DNA of 64,000 bases from Acidobacteriota bacterium. Lineage in GTDB: Bacteria > Acidobacteriota > Blastocatellia > Pyrinomonadales > Pyrinomonadaceae. Position numbers and translations under genes: made by a program. Location: the NCBI GenBank assembly GCA_019639195.1, contig JAHBSI010000001.1, forward strand, positions 620,001 to 684,000. The letters run 5' to 3'. Under the pieces are notes generated by a model. The model did not search any database and was not told the DNA's origin. It saw only the letters and a program-made list of their open reading frames with translations. Positions 26,141 through 34,842 of this stretch are shown one piece after another. Positions within the stretch are counted from its first letter, which is position 1. Each line of letters opens with the position of its first letter.

Positions 26141-27439
26141 ATGAATATTCGATCTCTATTATTCTCTCTCCTTCTTGGAATTGTGATTCTTAACTCCGAC
26201 GCAATTGCACAGAAAAGTTTCACAGGACGAGTTACAGATGTTCTAGATGGTAGGACCCTGGTAATCGAGGATGTATCAAATCAAAAATTTGCCCTTCAAC
26301 TGGCATATCTAGAAATTCCGGCTCCGGAGTTCCCGATTTGGCATACAATTAAAGACCACCTCAGGACCCTAAGCCTAGGAAAGCAGGTTGTATATAGAGT
26401 GCTTTCCGTTGAAGGTAACGTAAATGTCGCGCGCGTATCCATCAATGGATTGGATCTCAACAAACAGATGATTCGTGATGGGGCCGCATGGCCACACCTG
26501 GTAGGGCTGTCATACGCTGAGGAGGCAGAGTATGAAGCGCAGGGCCAAGCCGCACGCGTAGAAAAGCGGGGGATCTGGGCATTGGAAGGGCTGAAAACTA
26601 GTCTGGTGTTAGAGCGAGAACGGAAAGAACAAGCAATCGAAGAACAAAAGAAGCTAGCGGAAAAGCTTGCCGCCGATGAGAAGATTCGGCGGGCCGAACA
26701 ACGAAAAGCAAAACTTGAGGCTGAACGTAAAGCGCGGACAACAGTCTTCTATCCGGCGCTACCCTCTAATCTGTCAAAAACAAAAATTTCTCCTCTCAAT
26801 GAGACTATTCCTAAAGACTATGTGGTTATTGGTGTTGGATACGGTGAGGCCGCTCCGGACGTTGTAGTAAAGCTTATTAAGCGGGCAGCGGAGGGAGATT
26901 TGGCTTGCAGCGGTTTCCCTCTGCCTAAGGCCTATGTCGCGTCGATGGAGGCGTATTCGGCTCTTTGCAGTAGGGTAGGCTATGGAACTAACAATGCGGT
27001 CGCGTTAGTTAGCGCAAAAAATTATGCTATTGCGCAGGAAAACACTTCAAACTCGATTACCAGAGATGTTCTTTTTAAGACGCAAACTGCATTTCGAATG
27101 TATAAAGTATCGGGCAATTGGGCAGAGTTTGAGTCCAAGGCAAATATCGCGATCCAAACTGTAAATCAATCAATAGATTACATTCGCAACGAAGAAATCA
27201 GGAGCAATCTATTGTTTGCTACTGAGGCTCTTCGTGATGCCATTATCGTGCGGAAATCCCGGTCGGGCAATTTTGGAGCTGGCCTGAGCGGAAGCGTCCT
27301 ACTTGCTCTGAATGATAAATATGGTTTAAACGACGTGGCAGCCATCCTTCTGGATGGTGCAATAATGGATGTCGGACGGACATACTTTAATGCGGCCGCA
27401 AGCGAAGCGATCCGGCTCGGAATTGCAAAGCCTCGATAG
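26141..27439 (+). CDS. secreted SNase-like (thermonuclease fold) protein
   Basis: 432 residues with a signal peptide (LLGIVILNSDAIAQ). Residues about 27-145 match the staphylococcal nuclease fold (GRVTDVLDGRTLVIED, LNKQMIRDGAAW). The segment usually V-R-L-x-G-I-D-x-P-E reads LQLAYLEIPAPE, so the first catalytic Arg and the metal Asp are replaced, suggesting loss of nuclease activity. A coiled-coil stretch (about 170-205, ERKEQAIEEQKKLAEKL) and an unknown 230-residue C-terminal domain follow. AT-richer codon use than its neighbours hints at transfer. Confidence 0.75.
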   Translation: MNIRSLLFSLLLGIVILNSDAIAQKSFTGRVTDVLDGRTLVIEDVSNQKFALQLAYLEIPAPEFPIWHTIKDHLRTLSLGKQVVYRVLSVEGNVNVARVSINGLDLNKQMIRDGAAWPHLVGLSYAEEAEYEAQGQAARVEKRGIWALEGLKTSLVLERERKEQAIEEQKKLAEKLAADEKIRRAEQRKAKLEAERKARTTVFYPALPSNLSKTKISPLNETIPKDYVVIGVGYGEAAPDVVVKLIKRAAEGDLACSGFPLPKAYVASMEAYSALCSRVGYGTNNAVALVSAKNYAIAQENTSNSITRDVLFKTQTAFRMYKVSGNWAEFESKANIAIQTVNQSIDYIRNEEIRSNLLFATEALRDAIIVRKSRSGNFGAGLSGSVLLALNDKYGLNDVAAILLDGAIMDVGRTYFNAAASEAIRLGIAKPR

Positions 27440-27500
27440 GCTATCTCATCCATTTGAACCCGTATCCATTAATGACTGAGCCGAATCGAAGACACGCAGA

Positions 27501-27818
27501 CTAAGTTTCAACTACGTTCTTCAATGCATTAACCAGCGGGTCGGTGGAGTTGATCGTGTAATAGACCTTTTTGCCGTCCTTTACACGCCGAACGAGGTCG
27601 GCATTTAGGAGCACTTTCAAGTGCTGTGACGCGAGCGATTCGGAGATACCGACCGCCGCGGCGATCTGGCTGACGATCACGTTATCGTGTTTCAGGAGCG
27701 CGCGAAAGATGAGACAGCGATTCGGCTCGCCAAGTGCATCGAACGCCGCCGCCATTCGACGGACGTCAATTCCCTTTATAAAGCTTTCGAGCTTCTTATG
27801 CTCTTTTGGCGTCAGCAT
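27501..27818 (-). CDS. ArsR-family winged-helix regulator
   Basis: 105 residues. The helix-turn-helix reads IAAAVGISESLASQHLKVL, with the beta-wing KDGKKVYYTI. No metal-binding CxC is present in the recognition helix, so it is not a typical arsenic or zinc sensor; redox or other signals are possible. Its ATG shares one base with the stop of the reductase gene upstream (TGATG), so the two are translationally coupled, and the regulator probably controls the pair. Confidence 0.9.
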   Translation of the reverse strand: MLTPKEHKKLESFIKGIDVRRMAAAFDALGEPNRCLIFRALLKHDNVIVSQIAAAVGISESLASQHLKVLLNADLVRRVKDGKKVYYTINSTDPLVNALKNVVET

Positions 27819-28507
27819 CAGACAGAATCATAACCTGGGAAATAATCGAACTTGGAATGTGCCGCGTCGATCCCCATTTCCTTGAACTTCGCTTCGAAGG
27901 CCTCGACCATCGGCTCAGGCCCGGAGACATAATAGATCGGGTCATTCAGCTTTGAACCCGCCGCCTTCAACGCCGTTTCATCAATGAGGTCATTGCCGAT
28001 GAAATGGGTGATCTTAAAGCCCGGATGCTGACGTGCGAAGGCATCTAACTCGGCCTTGAACGGGATCGTGTTCTCGTCGCGATTCGCGTAGAGCAGTTCG
28101 GCACGAATATCTTTTCCATCGTGTGCAAGCTGTTTCAAGATCGCCAGGAACGGCGTGATACCGATGCCGCCGACCACAAAAACGTATTCCCTCGCCGGGT
28201 CATCGACCGTAAAATCACCCTCGGGAAGATCGCCCTCGATCGTCTCGCCCGGAGCCATTGCCGACAGCTTCTGTTTGAACGAACTGCTGTACTCGCTGTT
28301 GACGCGGGTCGTGATCCACACGTCGCCTTCGAATGGCGCGCTCGAGATCGTGAACCATCGTTCGTCGCCGCGTTGATCGGCGTCCTTGTGCGGCAAAGTG
28401 TAATGGATAAACTGTCCCGGCGTCCACGAGAACGCTTCTGACGGCGTAAAAACAAAGCTCTTGACATCACCCTCGCCGGGGATCACTTCTTTTAATTTCA
28501 GTTGCAT
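27818..28507 (-). CDS. FAD/NAD(P)H oxidoreductase, ferredoxin reductase fold
   Basis: 229 residues. The flavin-binding RxxS-like motif appears as RWFTISSAP, and the nucleotide-binding motif as VGGIGITPFLAIL; YYVSGPEPMVEAF is the C-terminal NAD(P)H-specificity strand. No 2Fe-2S or globin domain is fused, so it must use a separate electron acceptor. A clear promoter lies just upstream, and it is coupled to an ArsR regulator. Confidence 0.88.
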   Translation of the reverse strand: MQLKLKEVIPGEGDVKSFVFTPSEAFSWTPGQFIHYTLPHKDADQRGDERWFTISSAPFEGDVWITTRVNSEYSSSFKQKLSAMAPGETIEGDLPEGDFTVDDPAREYVFVVGGIGITPFLAILKQLAHDGKDIRAELLYANRDENTIPFKAELDAFARQHPGFKITHFIGNDLIDETALKAAGSKLNDPIYYVSGPEPMVEAFEAKFKEMGIDAAHSKFDYFPGYDSV

Positions 28508-28533
28508 ACTTAAACACCTATTTAACTATTAAA

Positions 28534-28562
28534 AGAATACAACTGTGTCTTCGAGGTGTCAA
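28534..28562 (-). promoter_or_regulatory. sigma70-like promoter of reductase-arsR operon
   Basis: On the minus strand, TTGACA (28557-28562), 17 bp, TATTCT (28534-28539). The start codon follows about 30 nt later. ACACCT (28514-28519) and AGGTGT (28554-28559) form distant inverted half-sites. Confidence 0.6.
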
Positions 28563-28589
28563 TCGAAACCTTTCCTTCCGCCGATCGGA

Positions 28590-29198
28590 CTATTTCTTTA
28601 CTACAAAAAGGAATCTGCGTTCGCTGTTCGGCAGCAGGACCTCGCGGAATGAACGCCGCTGTGCATTAAGAGCGTCTTTGAGGGCCGGTCCGCCAAAGAG
28701 CAGAAACTCCATTCGCGGAAAGCATCGAAGCAGCTGAGGCAGTTTTTCCGTAAATTTATCGAGCGCTCGACACGTCACGATGTCGCCGTGCACGCGTCCC
28801 GCCTCGGTGAATTGCTTGTTGATCACCGTAACGCGTTTGGCAATGCCAAGCTCAACGGCCAAGTCGGACAGGAACTTTGTCTTCTTCTCTTTTGATTCGA
28901 TTAGCGTTGCGGAAAGGTCTGGCCTCGCGATCAGACACGGAACGGACGGAAATCCGCCGCCGGGCCCGATGTCGATGAACTTCGCGTTCTTTGGCAGGAC
29001 CTCCACCAATGCGAGCGATTCGAGCGTGTGCCGCTCCGCAAATTCCTCCCCCGTCACCGGCCCGGTTAGGTGCAGCAGCGTATTCGCCTCGGTTACAAGC
29101 TCAAAATGCCGCGTAAGGCCGTCGATCGCCCTGGCTGAGACGTTGATCCCAAGCTCGCCCGCCCGCCGACTCAAAATGTCGCGAAATGCGTTATTCAC
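28590..29198 (-). CDS. rsmG: 16S rRNA (guanine527-N7)-methyltransferase
   Basis: 202 residues from a GTG start. LTRHFELV and NTLLHLTG at the N-terminus, the SAM motif FIDIGPGGGFPSVPCLIARP, and ESKEKKTKFLSDLAVELG are diagnostic of RsmG/GidB. VTCRALDKF holds the late motif. It methylates G527 of 16S rRNA. The gene stands alone here rather than beside mnmG and parA. Confidence 0.93.
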   Translation of the reverse strand: MNNAFRDILSRRAGELGINVSARAIDGLTRHFELVTEANTLLHLTGPVTGEEFAERHTLESLALVEVLPKNAKFIDIGPGGGFPSVPCLIARPDLSATLIESKEKKTKFLSDLAVELGIAKRVTVINKQFTEAGRVHGDIVTCRALDKFTEKLPQLLRCFPRMEFLLFGGPALKDALNAQRRSFREVLLPNSERRFLFVVKK

Positions 29199-29603
29199 AC
29201 CGTAATTATCGCCGAAATCTTAGACCGATCGTACGCCTCCGCGGATCGGCGCGGCCGTTCAGGCTGATAAGAACCCAAAACCGAAACGCAAGCGAGAAAA
29301 TAAGCGCAGCGAGATCTCAGCCTGTACTTTACACGCGAGATGAAATTTTTCATATTCTCGCTGGCGCTTTCGGTCAAAAAGTTGTCGCCACCGGAGGATT
29401 CTACTCCGATTGACCTTGACCTGGAGGTCTCCTCACCCGGTTCGGAATATGAAGCCGATTTGTACGCAGGACACTCCGATGCCCTTTGCGCCGGTGGCTT
29501 CAATCTCGCCGATCTTCGTCGCCAATCTTTCGGGTTTACGGCTGGTGCCAAATCGAAAGTCCCTCTGGAATTTGGCGTCACTACGAACCTAGTGCTTGCT
29601 CAT
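29199..29603. other. intergenic region with a decayed gene remnant
   Basis: No intact gene. AAGCGCAGCGAG (29302-29313) and CTCGCTGGCGCTT (29357-29369) form an imperfect inverted repeat. A minus-strand fragment at 29433-29588 looks like the end of an iron-sulfur protein and marks the left edge of the AT-rich block. Confidence 0.5.
29433..29588 (-). pseudogene. possible fragment of a CCG-domain iron-sulfur protein
   Basis: 51 codons between stops with no start. The segment ERLATKIGEIEATGAK, then SCVQIGF, resembles the CCG domain end of GlcF/LutA/heterodisulfide-reductase-like proteins (K-I-x-x-I-x-A-T-G-A followed by cysteines), but the second Cys is replaced. It is too short to be functional and could be chance; I treat it as a remnant at the edge of an insertion. 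Confidence 0.3.
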
Positions 29604-32285
29604 TTACTGCAGCATACTGACGCGTCTTATCAAATCCCGAAAGCGCTGATCGTCGCGCAAAGAGTCAAAACGCGGGTCAACTTCCAAGTAAGTTATCCAA
29701 TGTTCATGACGTTGAAATGTTTTCTCCAAATATTCAATCGCTCGATCCTTATCTCCGAGCTGAGCGTAAAGACAGGCGGCAAAATAAAAACTTTGACTGA
29801 CGCCGCGACTTCTTTCGGCTTGCTCACGCAAAACGCCATGCCAGCCATCAGTTTGAAAAGCGAGGCTATATTTCTTACCTGATTCTTCGTCGATTCCCGC
29901 TAGTTTTTCAAATCTTGTCAGCCGTTTAAAATCCTCTGCTTGTTTGCCTTGAAAGGCAATTCCGCCGACGAGCCAGAAATACGCGAGGGCGCGTTGAGGG
30001 TCGCGCTCGGCGAGCCTTTCTAATTGCTGAATCGCCTCATCGTAGCGGCGAGCATAGATCAGCGCGAACATATAGACGATTTGATGATAAGAAGATGTCG
30101 GGTCAAGATCAATCGCGGTCTTGATTTCGGCAATCGCTTCGTCAAAACGCTTCCTCTGCGAAGAAAACAAAAGGCGCGCAAACGTATTGTGCGCGATAGG
30201 GCTATTCGGGTCTAATTCAATGGCGCGTTTGCAAGCCGTTTCTGCCCCGGTGACATCATATTCGTAATTCAATTTGTTAATGCAGAGCACACTATAGGCT
30301 TCTGACAAATTTGGGTCGAGCGTGAGTGCCTTGTTGACGGCATCCGCCGAAATTCGATATTCGCGGTCAACATCAACTTTTGCTCCAATATCGATCAACG
30401 AGCGATGAGCAAAAGCAACTCCAGCCCACGCTCTGGCATAATTCGGATCAATTTGCACAGCTTGCTCAAAAAAATTGACCGCTTTTTCGCCGTCCTGCGG
30501 AAAGCGTTTGTCGTTAAAATAGACTCCTTGCAGATACAGGCGGTAAGCATCTTCATTCTCTGTTCCGCGATTTTTTGAGGGATTATTTTGTTTGAAATTA
30601 AAACGCGACTGTAAAAGATTTCCGATTTCAACAGCGACCGCATCCTGCATCGCAAAAATATCGCCGGCGTCTTTTTCCGTTTTGTAAGTTTCCTCACTCT
30701 GCCCGCTGGCGACATTAAAAAGCTCTGAAGTCACGCGGATTCGTCCGTTCGCAATTTGATAACTAGACGCGAGAACGTAATCGGTTTGCTGCTCTCGTCC
30801 GGCGGTAAGCGGATCAAGTTCGGGATCGACGTATTTGCGAACCGCACTCAACGGGCGAACAACGAAACTCTTTATTGAAGACAGTCGTTGAATCAGCGAA
30901 TCGGCAATTCCGATTTCGTAAAGATCGTCGCCTTTTGCCTGACTGATCGGTTTGAAGGGCAAAACGGTGATTGATCTGCGCTCGCCACTGTCAGGTTGTC
31001 GAGTGCTGGAGAAATAGTATTCGGATTCGACCGCACCGAATATCAACAAAAGCAGAATCGTCGCGGCAATCAGTTTATGAGTTTTGATCTTTACCCAAAA
31101 GCCGTTTGCGATTTTGCCGGTCTTCCGGTGAGCTGTGCTATTGGCAGTCCCCTGTAAAATTTTGGACGTGGCGCCTATGCGGCGCGTGATCGGCTCTAAT
31201 TTTTCAGCTTGCGGCAAATCATTTTTCAATCGTTTCAAATCCGCTAGCGTGTCGTGCATCGAAATATAGCGCTCGTCTTTGTTCTTGGCGAGCATCTTCA
31301 AAACGACCGGCGCGATCTGTTCAGAAATATTTTCGACAAAATATGAAAGTGGCAACGGTTCCCGGTTAATCAAATTGGCGAAGGTTTCCGAATTTGAATC
31401 GCCGGCAAACGGTGTCTTGCTAGTTAGCATTTCGTAAATTACGGCGCCGAGGCTGAAGATATCGGTGCGCTCATCAACCTGCTCGCCTTTCGCCTGCTCG
31501 GGCGACATATAATTGACCGTTCCCAAGATCACGCCTTGCGCCGTCTGCCCGACAGTCGAATTGTTTGCGTTGAGAAAAGAATCGTTGTCACCTTTGACGA
31601 GCTTTACCAAACCGAAATCGAGAATTTTTACAAAACCGTCGGGGCGCACGATGATGTTTTCAGGCTTGATGTCGCGGTGAACGAGTCGAGCTTGATGCGC
31701 AGCAACGAGTGCGCCCGCGATCTGTATGGCGATGTCGAAAATTTCAGAAAGCCAAATCGAGTCTTTTTTCAAAAACTCGCGCAACGTCACGCCTTTAATA
31801 TATTCACTGACGATGAAATGTCTGCCGCCGCTTTCGCCGAATTCGTGAACGACCAAAATATTAGGATGATCCAGTGCCGATGCCGCTTTTGCTTCCTTAA
31901 TAAAACGCCGCAGATCTGATTCGTGTCGGGCGAACTTGTTATTGAGAATTTTAACGGCGACAAGCCGATCGAGTTTTTTATCCTTGACGAGATAAACTTC
32001 GCCCATTCCGCCTGCGCCGATTTGTTCGATGACCTCGTAATGAGTGAAGTGAGTGCCGGGCGTCAAAGGCGGCGCGACAGAATTCATAATTCCTGCTGCC
32101 TGCGCGGCAATCGGAGTTTCAAGAAAGTCGTCAGTCTTATCGAACGATTCGAGAAGCGATTCGATTCTAGCAAGTAGCGACTTATTTTCGCCGCACGCCT
32201 CAACGATAAATTTTTGGCGTTCTTCGGGCTCGCGGCAAATCGCCGCATCGAAAATTTCTCTTACTTTTCGCCAGTTGTCATTCAC
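29604..32285 (-). CDS. transmembrane Ser/Thr protein kinase with TPRs
   Basis: 893 residues. An N-terminal helical segment (1-75) typical of ECF-partner kinases precedes a complete kinase domain: G-loop GAGGMGEV (90-97), Lys112, HRDIKPEN (203-210), DFG (223-225). One membrane helix lies at about 404-420. Outside are a FlgO-like domain (about 438-560, starting ITVLPFKP) and TPR-type helices to the end. AT-richer than the flanks. It follows an ECF sigma factor, the standard Acidobacteriota/Planctomycete pairing in which the kinase likely controls the sigma factor's activity. Confidence 0.92.
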   Translation of the reverse strand: MNDNWRKVREIFDAAICREPEERQKFIVEACGENKSLLARIESLLESFDKTDDFLETPIAAQAAGIMNSVAPPLTPGTHFTHYEVIEQIGAGGMGEVYLVKDKKLDRLVAVKILNNKFARHESDLRRFIKEAKAASALDHPNILVVHEFGESGGRHFIVSEYIKGVTLREFLKKDSIWLSEIFDIAIQIAGALVAAHQARLVHRDIKPENIIVRPDGFVKILDFGLVKLVKGDNDSFLNANNSTVGQTAQGVILGTVNYMSPEQAKGEQVDERTDIFSLGAVIYEMLTSKTPFAGDSNSETFANLINREPLPLSYFVENISEQIAPVVLKMLAKNKDERYISMHDTLADLKRLKNDLPQAEKLEPITRRIGATSKILQGTANSTAHRKTGKIANGFWVKIKTHKLIAATILLLLIFGAVESEYYFSSTRQPDSGERRSITVLPFKPISQAKGDDLYEIGIADSLIQRLSSIKSFVVRPLSAVRKYVDPELDPLTAGREQQTDYVLASSYQIANGRIRVTSELFNVASGQSEETYKTEKDAGDIFAMQDAVAVEIGNLLQSRFNFKQNNPSKNRGTENEDAYRLYLQGVYFNDKRFPQDGEKAVNFFEQAVQIDPNYARAWAGVAFAHRSLIDIGAKVDVDREYRISADAVNKALTLDPNLSEAYSVLCINKLNYEYDVTGAETACKRAIELDPNSPIAHNTFARLLFSSQRKRFDEAIAEIKTAIDLDPTSSYHQIVYMFALIYARRYDEAIQQLERLAERDPQRALAYFWLVGGIAFQGKQAEDFKRLTRFEKLAGIDEESGKKYSLAFQTDGWHGVLREQAERSRGVSQSFYFAACLYAQLGDKDRAIEYLEKTFQRHEHWITYLEVDPRFDSLRDDQRFRDLIRRVSMLQ

Positions 32286-32357
32286 AATTTGAAGATCTTT
32301 TTTCCCAAACGGGAAAATACGATGAGCCGTAGTGACCGCAACTTTAACTATTGGATT

Positions 32358-32933
32358 TTACTTCGTCAATTCGGAATGCAGCCATGATTTTGCCATCGCC
32401 CAATCGCGCTTGACGGTTGATTCGGAAACTCCCAGGACTTTCGCTGTTTCCGGCACATCCAAACCGCTGAAAAATCTTAATTCGACGATGCGCGCCAGAT
32501 ATTCGTCGTTTTCTGCGAGCCGATTCAATGCTTGATCCAGATCCAGCAAATCAAAATTTACGCCACTGGCGGTGATCGTCATAGCCGCTTCGAGCTGCAA
32601 ATTTTCTTTGGCGCCGCCGCGCTTTACGCGGTGTCTTTGCCTGGCGTAGTCAATCAAGATCTGCCGCATCATCTTCGCCGCGACAGCGAAAAACTGTGCC
32701 CGACTTTCCCACGAAAACATTTTTCCGTGAGCGAGTTTTAAATACGCTTCGTTGACCAGCGCAGTTGTTTGCAGCGTGTGTTCGGCGCGTTCCTTTCGCA
32801 AAAAAAGATGTGCCTGACGGCGTAGTTCTTCATAGACGAGATTGAAAAGAGCATCTCCCGAACCGTCGTTCGCACTCTTCCAATTTCGCAAAAACTTGGT
32901 GATCTCTCCGGCGGGCGGAGCATCATTGGTCAT
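32358..32933 (-). CDS. ECF-type sigma factor (TIGR02999-like)
   Basis: 191 residues. Region 2 contains LVYEELRRQAHLFLRKERAEHT and TTALVNEAYLKL, region 4 LDVPETAKVLGVSESTVKRDW. This subgroup is adjacent to Ser/Thr kinases with TPRs rather than to an anti-sigma factor, as here (kinase 72 nt downstream). No zinc-finger anti-sigma gene is present, so control by phosphorylation is likely (known for the group, inferred here). Confidence 0.92.
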   Translation of the reverse strand: MTNDAPPAGEITKFLRNWKSANDGSGDALFNLVYEELRRQAHLFLRKERAEHTLQTTALVNEAYLKLAHGKMFSWESRAQFFAVAAKMMRQILIDYARQRHRVKRGGAKENLQLEAAMTITASGVNFDLLDLDQALNRLAENDEYLARIVELRFFSGLDVPETAKVLGVSESTVKRDWAMAKSWLHSELTK

Positions 32934-33124
32934 TGTTCAAGATCTCCGGCTATTAATAGTAACTCAATTCGGCGGCGATTGAAGACGTTCGATACTTGAG
33001 AAAGAAAATTTGCCCAAAATTTTGACCTGTGTTTGTTCAAACCGTCGCACTAATAAATAGAAGAAAAAAATCAAGACTTTTTCAGATTAGGAATTGCCGA
33101 TGCCGAAATTTTGCAGGAGGGAAA

Positions 33125-33205
33125 ATGGCAAAAACGATTCTTATCATCGGAAAAGTAGTTTTATCGATTTCGCTCATAACACTTTTCATCGTTTTTTTAT
33201 GCTGA
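33125..33205 (+). CDS. 26-residue single-helix membrane microprotein
   Basis: Starts MAKTILIIGKVVLS and continues as one hydrophobic helix ending FLC. A perfect AGGAGG Shine-Dalgarno at 33115-33120 lies 4 nt before the ATG, which is the main evidence that it is translated. Its end contains an in-frame T-TTT-TTA heptamer (33193-33199), a classic -1 slippery site, and its last codons overlap the next small frame by ATGCTGA. It may be the first part of a 65-residue two-helix protein. Family unknown. Confidence 0.55.
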   Translation: MAKTILIIGKVVLSISLITLFIVFLC

Positions 33206-33321
33206 GAAATCCTCATTCTTTTGAAAATGGGGCCACACTTGCATTCTACAGCTTTTTAGTATGTCTGGTATCAGGAATCATTACGTTCATTGCGAGAATC
33301 ATCGTTAGTCAACGCGGATAA
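33199..33321 (+). CDS. 40-residue membrane microprotein or frameshift product end
   Basis: Starts at ATG 33199 inside the end of the upstream small frame (overlap ATGCTGA). The sequence is a short polar start followed by one membrane helix (FYSFLVCLVSGIITFIARII). It could be translated by coupling, or reached from the upstream frame by -1 slippage on T-TTT-TTA, or be the end of one gene split by a homopolymer error. Not recognised. Confidence 0.45.
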   Translation: MLRNPHSFENGATLAFYSFLVCLVSGIITFIARIIVSQRG

Positions 33322-33384
33322 TAGACAGAAGGAAAAACTAGCAATTCACCGTCAGAAACTCAAAGAGATCATAAAAATATAGAA

Positions 33385-33819
33385 ATGCAAATTTTAACTA
33401 CTAGCCGATTGGCGTTGTTATTAATTCTTATGGGAGGAGTTTTGTTTTCGCTCGGCTGCTCGCCTTGTTCGGACGGAAGCGGCGATCAACAATTAAGCGC
33501 GGCTTGGAATGAAATTCAACTTCCGGTAGTCGAAGGCGGGGAAATTTGCGCTTGCGGCAAATACTCCAGTTGTGACGAATATGTTGAAATTGCATACAAA
33601 ACCGGTGACATTCTTTCTTTGGTGGACAAATATAAGGAAAAGCTCAAAGCCAACGGTTGGACGCTTTTCCCATCCGGCAAAGTCAGGGGATCAATAATTG
33701 CCAGCAAAGCCGACAAGAATATTTCAGTTGATTTGTTTTTTACTGAGTGTTCCAAAACTCTCCTGAAACCGGGAACGTGGTCTAACTGCACTAATGTTAG
33801 CGTTAAGAAAATTAAGTAA
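33385..33819 (+). CDS. putative lipoprotein of unknown function
   Basis: 144 residues. The lipobox is FSLGC, with Cys25 as the acylation site after a hydrophobic leader (LALLLILMGGVLF). Further cysteines (CSPC, CACGKYSSC, FFTEC, SNC) suggest disulfides in the mature outer part. Lys-rich C-terminus. No family recognised. Part of the AT-rich plus-strand run opposite the ECF-kinase pair. Confidence 0.7.
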   Translation: MQILTTSRLALLLILMGGVLFSLGCSPCSDGSGDQQLSAAWNEIQLPVVEGGEICACGKYSSCDEYVEIAYKTGDILSLVDKYKEKLKANGWTLFPSGKVRGSIIASKADKNISVDLFFTECSKTLLKPGTWSNCTNVSVKKIK

Positions 33820-33917
33820 CTTTTCAGGGAAACTATTGTTTTGGGATGGCATTTTCAAAAATAACGATGCGCTGAACAAATCACCTGAAACTATTACCGA
33901 ATAGGGAGAATAAGAAT

Positions 33918-34547
33918 ATGTCTTTGGAATCGGTGACGGCTGAATACATGCGGCAATTAGACCGAGTCAGCCCCTTTTTCACCTATGCGGCGGTATCAAG
34001 AGCCGGGCTTCTTGACACCTACTTCAACGGAATCATTTCATTATTCGAAGCGCAAAATGGCGGATTTATGTTCGGCGAGGCGGCGGCCGGCTCGCTTGCG
34101 CTCACCGCCGTGCTGCCCATAGTAACTCTGGTCGGCGTTTGGGTCGCGCTCGGTTCGGGCTATTCTCAGGCGCGCGAGGAAGCGAAAAACAAAAATACAT
34201 TTTCCGGCTTTTCGCAAGGCTTTGCAGCAGCGATTTTGCAATGGAGATGGGTTCACGTCGTTCCCCGTTTTCAAAGACCTTTTTTAAACATTAACACGAT
34301 GGACGAAGCAATGAACTCGATCCGCGTTAATTCTTATCACACAGGTTTAAAAACCGGTTTCCTTGCTGGATTGGCTATGCCCAATCAGGCGAAAAGAGGT
34401 TACGTTCATAAAATCCGACAGGGCGGTGACGTCCACGCGCCGAAAGACTGGTCGAACAACGAAGACACCGCCCGCAATCAGCAGATTGCTTATGTCATTG
34501 ATTTGGCGACGAGTGCGGTCAGACTTCAGATCATTAGACCGTTTTAG
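33918..34547 (+). CDS. protein of unknown function with one membrane segment
   Basis: 209 residues. An AGGGAG Shine-Dalgarno precedes the ATG. One strong hydrophobic stretch (about 55-77: SLALTAVLPIVTLVGVWVAL) lies between polar parts; the rest has aromatic-rich segments (WRWVHVVPRFQRPF) and a basic region (QAKRGYVHKIRQGG). I do not recognise it. The neighbours are unknown secreted proteins. Confidence 0.6.
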   Translation: MSLESVTAEYMRQLDRVSPFFTYAAVSRAGLLDTYFNGIISLFEAQNGGFMFGEAAAGSLALTAVLPIVTLVGVWVALGSGYSQAREEAKNKNTFSGFSQGFAAAILQWRWVHVVPRFQRPFLNINTMDEAMNSIRVNSYHTGLKTGFLAGLAMPNQAKRGYVHKIRQGGDVHAPKDWSNNEDTARNQQIAYVIDLATSAVRLQIIRPF

Positions 34548-34842
34548 CTGTCGGAATAACTATTTGAACCTTTTGGACAAAGATAAAGATGACATTAGGA
34601 ATCAATCCATCAATCCGCCTGTTGTCAACTGGGCGAGACAAAGTTTGCCGTAAGCGATCGAAGTCAAACTGAAAGCAAGACTTAGAATCGTGTTCGGTTT
34701 CTGCTTTGCGCCTGCGAACGGCATAGCGGTCGTCCCGCCTTCGATACAAAATCAGCCGCAGATTCTGGCGCTGCTCTACTCGATGCCCGTCCAGCGGCCG
34801 TATGAAGGAAAAATCAAACAATCATCCAGAAGGAGAAAAATT
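34548..34842. other. intergenic stretch, possibly degraded coding sequence
   Basis: No intact gene. From about 34558 to the TAA at 34651-34653 a frame reads LDKDKDDIRNQS and then NPPVVNWARQSLP; after that TAA the same frame stays open into the next gene. This may be a decayed gene. The start of the next gene is set by AAGGAG before the ATG at 34843. Confidence 0.3.

Noticed and set aside
29199..29603. tmRNA or other structural RNA in the gap after rsmG
   Set aside because: No tRNA-like ends, no tag frame; only a decayed coding fragment fits.
29340..29882. Plus-strand frame overlapping the kinase 3' end
   Set aside because: More than half is antisense to the kinase TPR region; no start signal or domain.
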